Positions 1 to 7,276 of a stretch of DNA of 14,743 nucleotides are shown one piece after another. The DNA is from CAVRZY01 sp963725415. GTDB lineage: Bacteria > Acidobacteriota > Terriglobia > Bryobacterales > Bryobacteraceae. The notes below the pieces were generated by a model, which saw only the letters and a list, made by a program, of their open reading frames with translations, was not told the origin of the DNA and did no database searches. The position numbers and the translations under genes were made by a program. Each line of letters begins with the position of its first letter. Position 1 is the first letter of the stretch. The stretch covers positions 1 through 14,743 of the forward strand of contig CAVRZY010000062.1 of NCBI GenBank assembly GCA_963725415.1. Reading direction: 5' to 3'.

Positions 1-1531
1 CCAGCACGGACGGATCGCCGTCGCCCGCGTTAATGGCGCTCACCAGCGTGTCGATGATATTCCTGAAGGTGTCGTCTTTGACGATCTTGTATTTGTAGTC
101 CTTGTCCTTGATGGTGAGGGTGATCTCATCGTTCTCTTTGATGGTTCCAGCAAGCGTGATCGAACCCACGGCGTACACATCCAGGCTGGCCGCGTTGCGC
201 ACCGCGGTGTAGGGCAGCGCCGGGCTGCCCACTGTGAACACCAGGACGCGGCGATTGAAAGGATCGCTGACGTAGAGGTTGGTCCCGTCCCAGGCCAGCG
301 ACATGGGCGTGCGGATGGAGTCCGGGCTCGATCTGCCCAGCTCGTTGGCGCTGTCGGAGGTCAGGTTCAGTCCCCCGTTGGGTTGTCCCAGCACGACGTC
401 GGCGCTGGCCCCACTGTCGGTGGGCACGCTATTGAAGACCAGGACGCGATCGTTCCCCCCGTCAGCGATGAAGAGCCGCTGGCCGTCCGACAGCGCAAAG
501 CGCGGGAAGTCCAGCGTGGCAGTGCAACGGTCCGGATAGGTGTCGTTGCCCTGATCATCCTTGCCATTCGACGGGCAGAGTTTCTTGGCGCTTTCCGTAC
601 CGGCGAGCGCGCTGTTCAGATCCGGCTGCCCGACCGCGATGTCGGCCGGCTGCTGGTTCTGCGTCGGGAGGCTGTTCCAGATCAGCACCCGGTTGTGGCC
701 CAAATCGGTCACGTACAACCGCTGCCCGTCCGAGGTCACCGACACTGGATTCAACAGCGTGGTCGGTTTGGCATCCACCGCGACCTTGGTCAAATCCGGC
801 TCAATGGCCGTGGCGAAATTAGGCTGGCCTAGAACCAGGTCGGCAGGCTGAAAATTCGAGGTGGGGATCGAGTTCCACACCAACACCCGGTGGTTCTGCG
901 TGTCGGCCACATACAGCTTGCCGTACTGGATCCAGACCCCCTGCGGGCCGCGCAGCGTCTTGGCGCTGGGAACCCGTGTGTCTCCAGTGCCCGGATTCGG
1001 CGCGTTGCCCTTGAAATCCGGCTGCCCCAGCACTAGGTTGGCCGGCGCTCCATTGGTAGTCGGGATGCTGTTCCAGATCAGCACGCGGTTGTTATCCGTG
1101 TCCGCCACCACTACAACCTTTCCGTCGGTAGCCACCGCCGTGGGCTGGCGCAAAGCTGTTTCGGACAGACCGATATCCGATTTCGTGAAATCGGTCTGCC
1201 CCAGTACTACGTCCGCCTTCCCCGTGCACACCGGGCAGCGGGCCCCCTGCGGCAACTGCGCCGTGGGCGCCGGCAACTGCTCCTGGAGATTGTTGAAAAT
1301 CAGCACGCGGTTGTTTTCCGGGCTGGCGCCCACACGATTGGAGTCCACCACCAGCAGCAATCCGCTGAACTGCGCCAGCCCGCTTACCCCACCTAGGACC
1401 ACGTCCGAGGAGGTGGGGTCCTGGGCCGTGAAGGTGGATTGCCCGATCACCAGCCGCGCTGCCTGCCCGTTGGCAAAATCCGCCGCCATGCCCACAGATG
1501 CAGCCAGGAAGATTACTACTAGACGCTTCAT
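1..1531 (-). CDS. Secreted NHL-repeat beta-propeller protein, C-terminus beyond window edge
   Basis: Read on the minus strand from the ATG at 1529-1531, the frame stays open to position 1 (510 codons; 3' end missing). The N-terminus MKRLVVIFLAASVGMAA is a typical Sec signal peptide. The body repeats a unit of the form 'NRVLIWNS.PT..G.PADLVLGQPDF ... DG..LYV.D'. The Asn-x-Arg-Val cores lie at about residues 73, 147, 213, 279, 360 and 426, so the basic period is 66 residues, with inserts in two units. These are NHL-type propeller blades, usually involved in extracellular binding; no catalytic residues are visible. After residue ~440 the blades stop and a different domain begins, with hydrophobic/polar alternation (ITLAGTIKENDEITLTIKDK) and an 'INAGDGDP' motif like those in secreted Acidobacteria proteins. 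Ligand and function are unknown. It lies 70 bp downstream of another secreted-protein gene on the same strand and may have its own promoter. Confidence 0.85.
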   Translation of the reverse strand, partial: MKRLVVIFLAASVGMAADFANGQAARLVIGQSTFTAQDPTSSDVVLGGVSGLAQFSGLLLVVDSNRVGASPENNRVLIFNNLQEQLPAPTAQLPQGARCPVCTGKADVVLGQTDFTKSDIGLSETALRQPTAVATDGKVVVVADTDNNRVLIWNSIPTTNGAPANLVLGQPDFKGNAPNPGTGDTRVPSAKTLRGPQGVWIQYGKLYVADTQNHRVLVWNSIPTSNFQPADLVLGQPNFATAIEPDLTKVAVDAKPTTLLNPVSVTSDGQRLYVTDLGHNRVLIWNSLPTQNQQPADIAVGQPDLNSALAGTESAKKLCPSNGKDDQGNDTYPDRCTATLDFPRFALSDGQRLFIADGGNDRVLVFNSVPTDSGASADVVLGQPNGGLNLTSDSANELGRSSPDSIRTPMSLAWDGTNLYVSDPFNRRVLVFTVGSPALPYTAVRNAASLDVYAVGSITLAGTIKENDEITLTIKDKDYKYKIVKDDTFRNIIDTLVSAINAGDGDPSVL

Positions 1532-1558
1532 AAGGCGCTAACGAGATTCGAAGTTCTT

Positions 1559-1564
1559 AGTATA
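1559..1564 (-). promoter_or_regulatory. Possible -10 box (TATACT) for the NHL-repeat gene
   Basis: In the 70-bp gap between the two minus-strand genes, the minus strand reads TTGGTATACTAAG. The TATACT hexamer ends 27 nt before the ATG at 1531, a suitable spacing for a short leader. No convincing -35 hexamer is visible 16-18 nt upstream, so this is a weak prediction. The same hexamer recurs before two other genes in this window. Confidence 0.35.
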
Positions 1565-1601
1565 CCAAGCGATGGACGATTCCCCAGCCCGGCCGGTTGC
1601 G

Positions 1602-2228
1602 CTAATTACTGGGTTTCAGGATCTGGCCCCACACCACCTGGTAGGCTTCGATCTCCCCCTCCAGGTTCTCGCTGCCCCGGATGAAGATGCGGGTGTTCAC
1701 CTTCAGAACTGGAAGCCCCACCAGCCGCCCGTCGCACAGATACCGGGTATCGTTCCGCAACCAGATGGTCTTCGGGGAGTCGCCGCGCGTCCGCAGCACC
1801 AGGCTTTCCTGGTTAAGCTCTGCCACGGTGCCCGCGAAGGTCAGCAGCCCGCGAGGGAACAGCTCGTCGCTGAAACTGCGCCGGAGGCTGGATCTCCACG
1901 GGTAGGCCGGAGAGGCCGCCGCCGGCCGGGCGAGGACCACGCGCACCGTCCGAGCATAGCGCTGCTTGCCCCCCGGCCTTTGTTCCCAGACGATCTCCAG
2001 CGCGTCTCCTGGTTTGGTCTCCCCGATCATGATGCGCCGCCCCTCGCGTTCAATCTGTGTTGCTTCGTCCACCAGGAAGCAGTAGACCTGATGCTCTGGG
2101 GTACGCACGCTTACTTGGCCGGGCGTTGAACTGTCCCGCTCCAGGAGCGTCCCGCGCAGCGTCTCAACCGGCCCGCTGTCTTGCGCCACCACTCCCAGCG
2201 CCAACAACATCGCCCACCACGCCAGCAT
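1602..2228 (-). CDS. Small secreted protein with two beta-barrel-like repeats (DUF5666-like)
   Basis: A 208-residue protein. The ATG at 2226-2228 follows a good ribosome-binding site on the minus strand (GGGAGAGAGGACGGT). The N-terminus MLAWWAMLLALGVVAQD is a signal peptide, so it is exported. The mature part holds two similar halves, about residues 22-100 and 128-205. Each begins with a 'G-T/L-hydrophobic' strand, followed by a 'T-x-Y/I ... G ... V/I-x-V/I-x-G' pattern and ending in an 'A-x-x-V' strand; the second half ends AYQVVWGQILK. This resembles small OB/beta-barrel modules of the DUF5666 kind, known only as secreted proteins of unclear role. I see no catalytic motif. It is transcribed in the same direction as the NHL-repeat gene 70 bp downstream and divergently from the glycan genes; both minus-strand products are secreted. 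Confidence 0.75.
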   Translation of the reverse strand: MLAWWAMLLALGVVAQDSGPVETLRGTLLERDSSTPGQVSVRTPEHQVYCFLVDEATQIEREGRRIMIGETKPGDALEIVWEQRPGGKQRYARTVRVVLARPAAASPAYPWRSSLRRSFSDELFPRGLLTFAGTVAELNQESLVLRTRGDSPKTIWLRNDTRYLCDGRLVGLPVLKVNTRIFIRGSENLEGEIEAYQVVWGQILKPSN

Positions 2229-2311
2229 ACCGTCCTCTCTCCCATGGTAGCCCGTTTTCGCGGGGCGCTCTCCCTGGAGCGGCGTGCCCTCTGGTCCCTG
2301 GTTCGCAGGTT

Positions 2312-2564
2312 TAATGCCTCAGTCTCGGGGGCCGTGGGACAAGCTTCAGCTTGTCTCGGGCGGTATTCGAAAGGCGTCCGGACAGGCTGAAAGCCTATCC
2401 CACCCGGCTCGACAGGCTATTGCCCCCGAGACTGAGAAGGTGTGAAAAAATTCTTCCGGCGTGTCAAGAGGACAAGCCGGAGGCATATCCCACACTGAAA
2501 ACAGTGGGATTGCAGTGCGCGAGAAGCGGGACGTTTGAATTTTTTCACAGCTTCTGAGGCATTA
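2312..2564. repeat. Nested palindromic (MITE- or REP-cluster-like) intergenic element
   Basis: This element fills most of the 349-bp gene-free stretch at 2229-2577. Its ends are exact inverted repeats: TAATGCCTCAG at 2312-2322 and CTGAGGCATTA at 2554-2564. Inside are a 15-bp exact inverted pair, CTCAGTCTCGGGGGC (2318-2332) with its complement at 2422-2436, and an 18-bp pair with one mismatch, AGAAGGTGTGAAAAAATT (2435-2452) with 2538-2555. Three imperfect 22-24-bp REP-like units of the form GGACAGGCTGAAAGCCTATC plus CCAC lie within it, at 2334-2355 (inverted), 2380-2403 and 2470-2493. No protein is encoded. The design suggests a non-autonomous mobile or foldback element; a role as terminator or RNA structure is also possible. 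Confidence 0.75.
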
Positions 2565-2577
2565 CTCCCAGGTCGGC

Positions 2578-3729
2578 TTGGCGCTGGCTTCCACGTCCCC
2601 TGGATGCGATACTGTAACATTCGGGAGTAGTGCACTTTTGGAATCAACGTCTTCGTCGTTCCTCGAACGGGCCGGCCGCTGGTTTCTGGAGTCTGGCATC
2701 CAGGAGCCGTGCGGCGGATTGGCGCGCTACTATCGCTGGGATCTGCGGGCCAACGCCCGCGTATCCACGGAAATCACCGGATACGGCATCAGCACCCTGC
2801 TGTGGCTGCACTCCTCGACCAACGAGTCCAAGTACCTGGAGGCGGCGCTGCGTGCCGGCCGTTTTTTAACCCGCGTGGCCTGGGACCGCGCCGCCGAAAG
2901 CTTCCCCTTCGAGTTTGCCGTGGACGGCGAGCGTCCTGCCGCCCTGGCATACTTTTTCGACGCCGGCATCATCGTGCGCGGCCTGCTGGCGCTGTGGCGC
3001 GCCACGGGCCAGAGGGAGTTCCTGGATGCGGCCCTGGCGGGGGGCGAGTCCATGGCTGGGGATTTCGCGGCGGAAGGCGAGTTTCATCCCATTGTCTCCC
3101 TGCCGGCCAAGCAGCCTCTCCAGAGGGAGCCGCGCTGGTCGCGCAGTCCGGGCTGCTACCAGTTGAAGTCGGCCTTGGCTTGGTTCGAGCTGTGCGAGGA
3201 GACGGGACGTCCGGAGTTCCGCCTGCGCTACCAGCGGCTGCTCGACTACGCGCTCTCGACCCACACCTCTTTCCTCCCCGGCGATCCGCAGCCCGAGCGG
3301 GTCATGGACCGCCTGCACGCCTACTGCTATTTTCTGGAGGGCCTGCTTCCTTGCGCGGACCTGCCGGCCTGCTCCGAGGCGCTGGTTGCGGGCATCCAGC
3401 GCGTGGACAACCTTTCGCGCGCCATCACGCCGCTGTTCGAGCGCTCCGATGTTTACGCGCAGTTGCTGCGGCTGCGCTTCTTTGCCTCCCAACTCGGCGC
3501 GTTGCCGCTGGAGGGCGACCGCGCATGCCAGGAAGCCGAACTGGTGGCCGGGTTCCAACTGGACGATCAGGAGCGCCGCCTGTGGGGCGGGTTTGCCTTT
3601 GGGCGAAAGGGCTCCCAGCTTCTGCCCTTCGTGAACCCGGCCTCGACCGCGTTCTGCGCTCAAACCCTCCATCTCTGGCGGCTGCACCAGCAGGGCAGCC
3701 CGCTGCCTGCCTGGCGGATGTTGATTTGA
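2578..3729 (+). CDS. Alpha/alpha-barrel sugar-enzyme-like protein next to glycosyltransferase
   Basis: A mostly helical protein of up to 383 residues with no signal peptide. Helical hairpins such as YGISTLLWLHSSTNESKYLE, YFFDAGIIVRGLLALWRATG and LKSALAWFELCEETGRPEF repeat every 50-60 residues. This is the style of (alpha/alpha)6 barrels: N-acylglucosamine 2-epimerase-like enzymes, the glucuronyl C5-epimerase C-terminal domain and unsaturated glycoside hydrolases. I cannot name substrate or catalytic residues. No ATG start exists. TTG at 2578 gives the longest form; TTG at 2638 is preceded by GGGAG at 2623-2627 with 10-nt spacing and may be the true start, trimming 20 unconvincing residues. 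The stop overlaps the start of the downstream double glycosyltransferase (TTGA), so the two are probably translationally coupled and act on the same glycan. Confidence 0.7.
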   Translation: MALASTSPGCDTVTFGSSALLESTSSSFLERAGRWFLESGIQEPCGGLARYYRWDLRANARVSTEITGYGISTLLWLHSSTNESKYLEAALRAGRFLTRVAWDRAAESFPFEFAVDGERPAALAYFFDAGIIVRGLLALWRATGQREFLDAALAGGESMAGDFAAEGEFHPIVSLPAKQPLQREPRWSRSPGCYQLKSALAWFELCEETGRPEFRLRYQRLLDYALSTHTSFLPGDPQPERVMDRLHAYCYFLEGLLPCADLPACSEALVAGIQRVDNLSRAITPLFERSDVYAQLLRLRFFASQLGALPLEGDRACQEAELVAGFQLDDQERRLWGGFAFGRKGSQLLPFVNPASTAFCAQTLHLWRLHQQGSPLPAWRMLI

Positions 3730-6428
3730 GTCAGACCATCAAGGTTGCCTTCGCCTCCGGTTCCGAGAGTCTCAACTCCCGGCTTGTCGAGCGCCTCCGG
3801 ACGCTGTATCCAGAGCTGCCGCTGTACGTGGTCTCCGAGTTTGCCTCCGAACACGGCCAGTGGATTCCCTACTATCCCCATCGCAGTTTCCGGGAGAACC
3901 TGTCGCGTTGCCGGGCGGCCTTCCGGGGCAAGCGGATCCGCCTGGTGGCCGTGCTGCTGGTCCCGCGCCTGCCTTACCGCCGCATGCGTCTGATAGCGTT
4001 GCTGCTCTCGCCCCGCGGGTTCCTCGCTTATAACGAGAACCTGGACAACTTCATGCTGCGGCCGCGTTGTGCCGTGACCATCCTTCGTCACGCGGCCTGG
4101 CGTATCCGGAATTTCCTGCACTTTCAGCTCAATCCGGGCGGCGGCGTCTATACTTTGTTCTGGTTCCTGAGACGCCCGCGTGGGTGGAAGTGGCCGCTGG
4201 CCTATCTGGCCGCGACCCTGGCGGGCCAAGTGGCCTGCTGGCGGAAGGCTCTGACGCCCGTGCGCCTGCCCGCGCCTGACCCCTCCGAGCCTCTCCAGGA
4301 CGGCATTTCGGTTGTGGTTCCCTCCCGCGATGGGAAGTCCCTCCTGGCCCGCCTGCTTCCGGATCTGGTTGGGGAACTGGAGGAGTTTCCCTCGGAAATC
4401 ATCGTGGTGGATAACGGCTCCCAGGACTCCACGGCGGAGTTCCTGGGCAGCTCCTATGCTGAGGTTCGCCTGGAGCTCGATGCCCAGCCTCTCTCGTTCG
4501 CGCGGGCTGCCAACTGCGGCATCCGCGCCGCTCGCTACTCGCACACCTGCCTGCTGAACAATGATATGACGCTCGAGGCGGGCTTCTTCGCTCCCCTTCG
4601 CCGCGCCTTCGATTTGGTGCCCGATTTGTTTTGCGCCACCGCCCAGATCCTGTTCCCGCCGGGCGCCCGCCGCCAGGAGACCGGCAAGGCCGCGATGGTC
4701 CCGCTACCCGATCGTCGCCGCACCGACTTCCCCATCCGCTGCGGGTTTCCGGCTCCAGGCGAAGACTTGAGCTACGTGCTCTACGGTAGCGGAGGGTGTT
4801 CCCTGTACGCTACCGAAAAGCTGCGCGCTCTGGGCGGCTTCAGCGAGATCTACCAGCCGGCTTACGTCGAAGACCTGGATGTTGGCTACCGGGCCTGGCG
4901 CCACGGCTGGCCGAGCGTGTTCTCGGCCGAAGCACGGGTGGTTCACCAGCACCGTGCCACCACTTCCCGTTACTTCACGCCCCAGGAGCTCGACCGTTGC
5001 CTGGAGATCAACTACCTGCGCTTCCTGGCACGGAGTGTAGCCTCGCCCCGGATTTTCCGGAAGCTCTGGCGGGAGGCCCTCTTCCGGCTCGCCAGGCGGG
5101 CGGCGGACCGCGATGAGGTCAGCCTGGCGGCGCTTTCCTGCGCCTGGCGGGCGCCTGCCTGGGTGCAGTGCGAATCCGGGGATGCGCTCTCTGAAGAACT
5201 AATCCTGGGCTTGGGCAGCGGCGCGGTGGCGGTCTTTCCAGGATGCAGAACGAATGGGCGCCCCCGCGTCCTGGTCGCCAGCCCCTATCTGCCCTTCCCG
5301 CTTTCCCACGGCGGCGCGGTGCGCATCTTCAACCTGATGAGGCGGGCGGCCGCGCACTACGACCAAATCCTGGTGGCCTTCGCCGGCGATCTGGCGACGC
5401 CGCCTCGGGAGTTGCTCGAGATCTGCGCCGAGATCACGCTGGTGCGGCGCACCGGAAGCCATCTCCGGCCTCGCACACGCCGCCCCGACATCGTCGAAGA
5501 GTACGACTCGCCGGCCTTCCGGGGCGCGCTGCGGCAGAGCGTGCGCAAGTGGCGCCCCTCCGTGGCCCAGCTCGAATTCACCCAAATGGCCCAGTACGCG
5601 CCCGATTGCGCCCCCGCCAGAATCATCCTGGTCGAGCACGACATCACCTTCGACCTCTGCCAACAACTGCTTCGCCACAGCGATGACTGGGACCTGCGCC
5701 AGGAATGCCCGCGCTGGCTGGCCTTTGAAACTGCCGCCTGGAAGACGGTAGATTGCGTCGTGACAATGTCGGAGAAAGACCGCCGCATGGTCGCCGGCGC
5801 GCGCTCGGTGTGCCTGCCCAACGGAGTGGACCTGGAGCGCTTCCGCCCCGCTGTGGTTGAGCCCGAGCCGACCCGGCTGCTGTTCATCGGCTCGTTCGCG
5901 CATTTGCCCAACCTGCTGGCGGTCGAGTTCTTCCTCAATGAAGTGTGGCCCCGCCTCCAGCCCCTCCAGCCTCGCCTGCACATCATTGCCGGCTTGCGCC
6001 ACCAGTACTATCTGACCCACTACAAGAACCGCGCCCGCGTGGACCTGGCTCAGCCGGGCATCGAAGTGGAGGATTTCGTCGCCGACGTGCGCCCCGCCTA
6101 CCAGCGCGCCGCCGTGGTCATCGCGCCGCTGGTCGCCTCCGCGGGCACCAACATCAAGATCATGGAAGCCATGGCCATGGGCAAGGCCATCGTCAGCACC
6201 CCGGCCGGCGTCAACGGCCTGGACCTCACGCCGGACCGGGATGTGGTGCTGGCCGAAAGCGCCGCCCAGTTCGCCGCGGCCATTCAGGATCTTCTCGAAA
6301 ACCCCGAGAAACGCCGCGCCCTGGAGGCCGCAGCCCGCGCCACCGTCCAGCGCGACTTCGACTGGGACGCCGTCGCAGCCCGGCAACGGGAACTCTACCA
6401 GAGCCTGCACTACCTGGCTCGACCCTAG
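3726..6428 (+). CDS. Bifunctional GT2-GT4 glycosyltransferase with an extra N-terminal domain
   Basis: A 900-residue protein with three parts. Residues ~1-190 are an Arg-rich domain with hydrophobic stretches that I do not recognise. Residues ~194-440 are a GT-A family 2 transferase: ISVVVPSRDG at 194, VVDNGS with D229, LLNNDM with D280 in the DXD position, GSGGCSLY, and ED at 382-383 followed by a VHQHRATTSRYF segment. Residues ~513-895 are a GT-B family 4 transferase: PRVLVASPYLPFPLSHGG at 513, EHD at 637-639, LLFIGS at ~718-723, and GTNIKIMEAMAMGKAIVSTP at 807-826 with the donor-binding Glu at 814. It probably adds two successive sugars to a lipid-linked or surface glycan in the cytoplasm. 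The frame is open upstream to 2709, but that part is antisense-like garbage in the neighbour's frame; TTG at 3726, overlapping the previous stop, is the sensible start. The TAG stop lies inside the left end of a palindromic element. Confidence 0.88.
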   Translation: MSQTIKVAFASGSESLNSRLVERLRTLYPELPLYVVSEFASEHGQWIPYYPHRSFRENLSRCRAAFRGKRIRLVAVLLVPRLPYRRMRLIALLLSPRGFLAYNENLDNFMLRPRCAVTILRHAAWRIRNFLHFQLNPGGGVYTLFWFLRRPRGWKWPLAYLAATLAGQVACWRKALTPVRLPAPDPSEPLQDGISVVVPSRDGKSLLARLLPDLVGELEEFPSEIIVVDNGSQDSTAEFLGSSYAEVRLELDAQPLSFARAANCGIRAARYSHTCLLNNDMTLEAGFFAPLRRAFDLVPDLFCATAQILFPPGARRQETGKAAMVPLPDRRRTDFPIRCGFPAPGEDLSYVLYGSGGCSLYATEKLRALGGFSEIYQPAYVEDLDVGYRAWRHGWPSVFSAEARVVHQHRATTSRYFTPQELDRCLEINYLRFLARSVASPRIFRKLWREALFRLARRAADRDEVSLAALSCAWRAPAWVQCESGDALSEELILGLGSGAVAVFPGCRTNGRPRVLVASPYLPFPLSHGGAVRIFNLMRRAAAHYDQILVAFAGDLATPPRELLEICAEITLVRRTGSHLRPRTRRPDIVEEYDSPAFRGALRQSVRKWRPSVAQLEFTQMAQYAPDCAPARIILVEHDITFDLCQQLLRHSDDWDLRQECPRWLAFETAAWKTVDCVVTMSEKDRRMVAGARSVCLPNGVDLERFRPAVVEPEPTRLLFIGSFAHLPNLLAVEFFLNEVWPRLQPLQPRLHIIAGLRHQYYLTHYKNRARVDLAQPGIEVEDFVADVRPAYQRAAVVIAPLVASAGTNIKIMEAMAMGKAIVSTPAGVNGLDLTPDRDVVLAESAAQFAAAIQDLLENPEKRRALEAAARATVQRDFDWDAVAARQRELYQSLHYLARP

Positions 6429-6570
6429 TGCATCGTCCGATTAGTCCTTTGGAGTATCCGCCTTGGGGGCAAAACGGGTACAGGCAACCAATTGCCTACT
6501 GCGCAATTGGACCCTGTCCCCGTTTTGCGCGGTCTTGATACCAGAAAGCACTTATCGGACGATGCACTAG
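6425..6570. mobile_element. 146-bp MITE-like foldback element on the glycosyltransferase stop codon
   Basis: The ends are exact 17-bp inverted repeats, CTAGTGCATCGTCCGAT at 6425-6441 and its complement at 6554-6570; the match extends to 23 bp with two mismatches. Inside is a second inverted pair, GCAAAACGGGTACAGG (6469-6484) with 6513-6528 (one mismatch), and a third, CCAATTGC (6488-6495) with 6503-6510 (exact), so the element folds into one long interrupted hairpin. It has no coding capacity. CTAG at both outer ends fits a YTAR-type target duplication as made by IS5-group transposases, but CTAG is self-complementary, so it could equally be part of the repeat. It separates two convergent genes and could also end transcription from both, although no T-run follows the stem. 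Confidence 0.75.
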
Positions 6571-6596
6571 TCAGAAGTTGCCCCGAGCCGGTGGCT

Positions 6597-6667
6597 CATT
6601 GACGATTGCCGATTGGCGTGTAGCGTTGCGCCAGACACCGCAATCGTCAATCCCGCAATCGTCAATG
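6597..6667. repeat. Short direct and inverted repeats between convergent genes
   Basis: GCAATCGTCAAT occurs twice in direct orientation, at 6640-6651 and 6655-6666, and its complement occurs once at 6598-6609. The outer pair 6597-6609 / 6655-6667 matches over 13 bp and could form a stem with a 45-nt loop. The right copy covers the TGA stop of nadD (6662-6664). It could act as a terminator for nadD or be a minisatellite-like relic; no T-tract supports a classical intrinsic terminator. Confidence 0.5.
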
Positions 6668-7270
6668 ACTCAATCTGTAAATCTCTCTCACGAGTGACAC
6701 GATCCCCTCCGGCACCAGGTGCTCCCACGCTTCCCCGCGCTGGATTCTGTCGCGCACTTCGGTCGCCGATAGCTCGTCGTAATCCTGCGCCATCGGCAGA
6801 GCATGGACCCGGCCCTTCATTTCAGCCGGCGCCTCGTAGCTTCCTCTTCGCGGGGCCACCAGCAACTGGTATTCCCGAAGCTGGTCCAGGATGGCGCCCG
6901 CCCGGCCGTAATCCCAGTTCAGGATGCGCTCGGCCGCGTCCCGCCCGCACAGGAAAAACAGTTCGGCGCCCTCGCCATATGCGTCGCGGCACTCCCGCGC
7001 GATGTCGATGAATAACCCACGCCGGGTCGAGCCGATCGAGCAGCGCGGCTCGCCCGACAAGGCCGCTTCCAGCATTCTCAGCCGGTCCTCAAAGCTCGCG
7101 CCTTCGTAATCCTTGTGCGGGAAAACGCGCGGCAGCACGAACAACACCTCCTCGATCACCGCCAGGCCCGCCCGCGCCAGCGCCAGGTGCGCCCGGGTGG
7201 GAGGATTGAAGGTCCCCGCCAGGATTCCGAGCTTTCCAGGCCTGCCCTCCGCGCGCCGGAAGAACTCCAT
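6662..7270 (-). CDS. nadD: Probable nicotinate-nucleotide adenylyltransferase (NadD)
   Basis: A 202-residue protein with the nucleotidyltransferase alpha/beta fold. GILAGTFNPPTRAH at residues 15-28 is the nucleotide-binding loop, with T25-R-A-H28 replacing the common HxGH. PHK at 51-53 precedes a SFEDRLRML segment, FLCGRDAAERILNWD at ~106-120 matches the NadD 'GxD...W' region, and LSATEVR at ~167-173 corresponds to the ISSTxVR signature. The expected reaction is ATP plus nicotinate mononucleotide to deamido-NAD, a cytosolic step of NAD synthesis. Length is normal. The ATG at 7268-7270 is the only sensible start; residues 1-13 form a short N-terminal extension. The gene is convergent with the glycosyltransferase gene and divergent from the oxidoreductase gene, with only 6 bp between their starts. 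Specificity for NaMN rather than another nucleotide cannot be read from the sequence alone. Confidence 0.82.
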   Translation of the reverse strand: MEFFRRAEGRPGKLGILAGTFNPPTRAHLALARAGLAVIEEVLFVLPRVFPHKDYEGASFEDRLRMLEAALSGEPRCSIGSTRRGLFIDIARECRDAYGEGAELFFLCGRDAAERILNWDYGRAGAILDQLREYQLLVAPRRGSYEAPAEMKGRVHALPMAQDYDELSATEVRDRIQRGEAWEHLVPEGIVSLVREIYRLSH

Positions 7271-7276
7271 GTAGCT

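Noticed and set aside
383..1541. Plus-strand frames at 383-832 and 861-1541
   Set aside because: The minus strand carries an uninterrupted signal-peptide protein with regular NHL blades across the same bases; the plus frames are its shadow.
2334..2493. CRISPR-like array from three 24-bp hairpin units
   Set aside because: Only three imperfect units, one inverted, with unequal spacing and no cas genes; better explained as REP-like repeats.
2709..3725. Upstream extension of the glycosyltransferase frame (339 codons before TTG 3726)
   Set aside because: It overlaps the alpha/alpha-barrel gene in another frame, is Arg/Ala/Gly/Pro-rich without family motifs, and the TTG overlapping the upstream stop gives a natural start.
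3660..6410. Long minus-strand open frames opposite the glycosyltransferase (3660-4544, 5199-6410)
   Set aside because: They are shadows of a well-supported plus-strand gene, with His/Gln/Gly-rich translations and no conserved motif.
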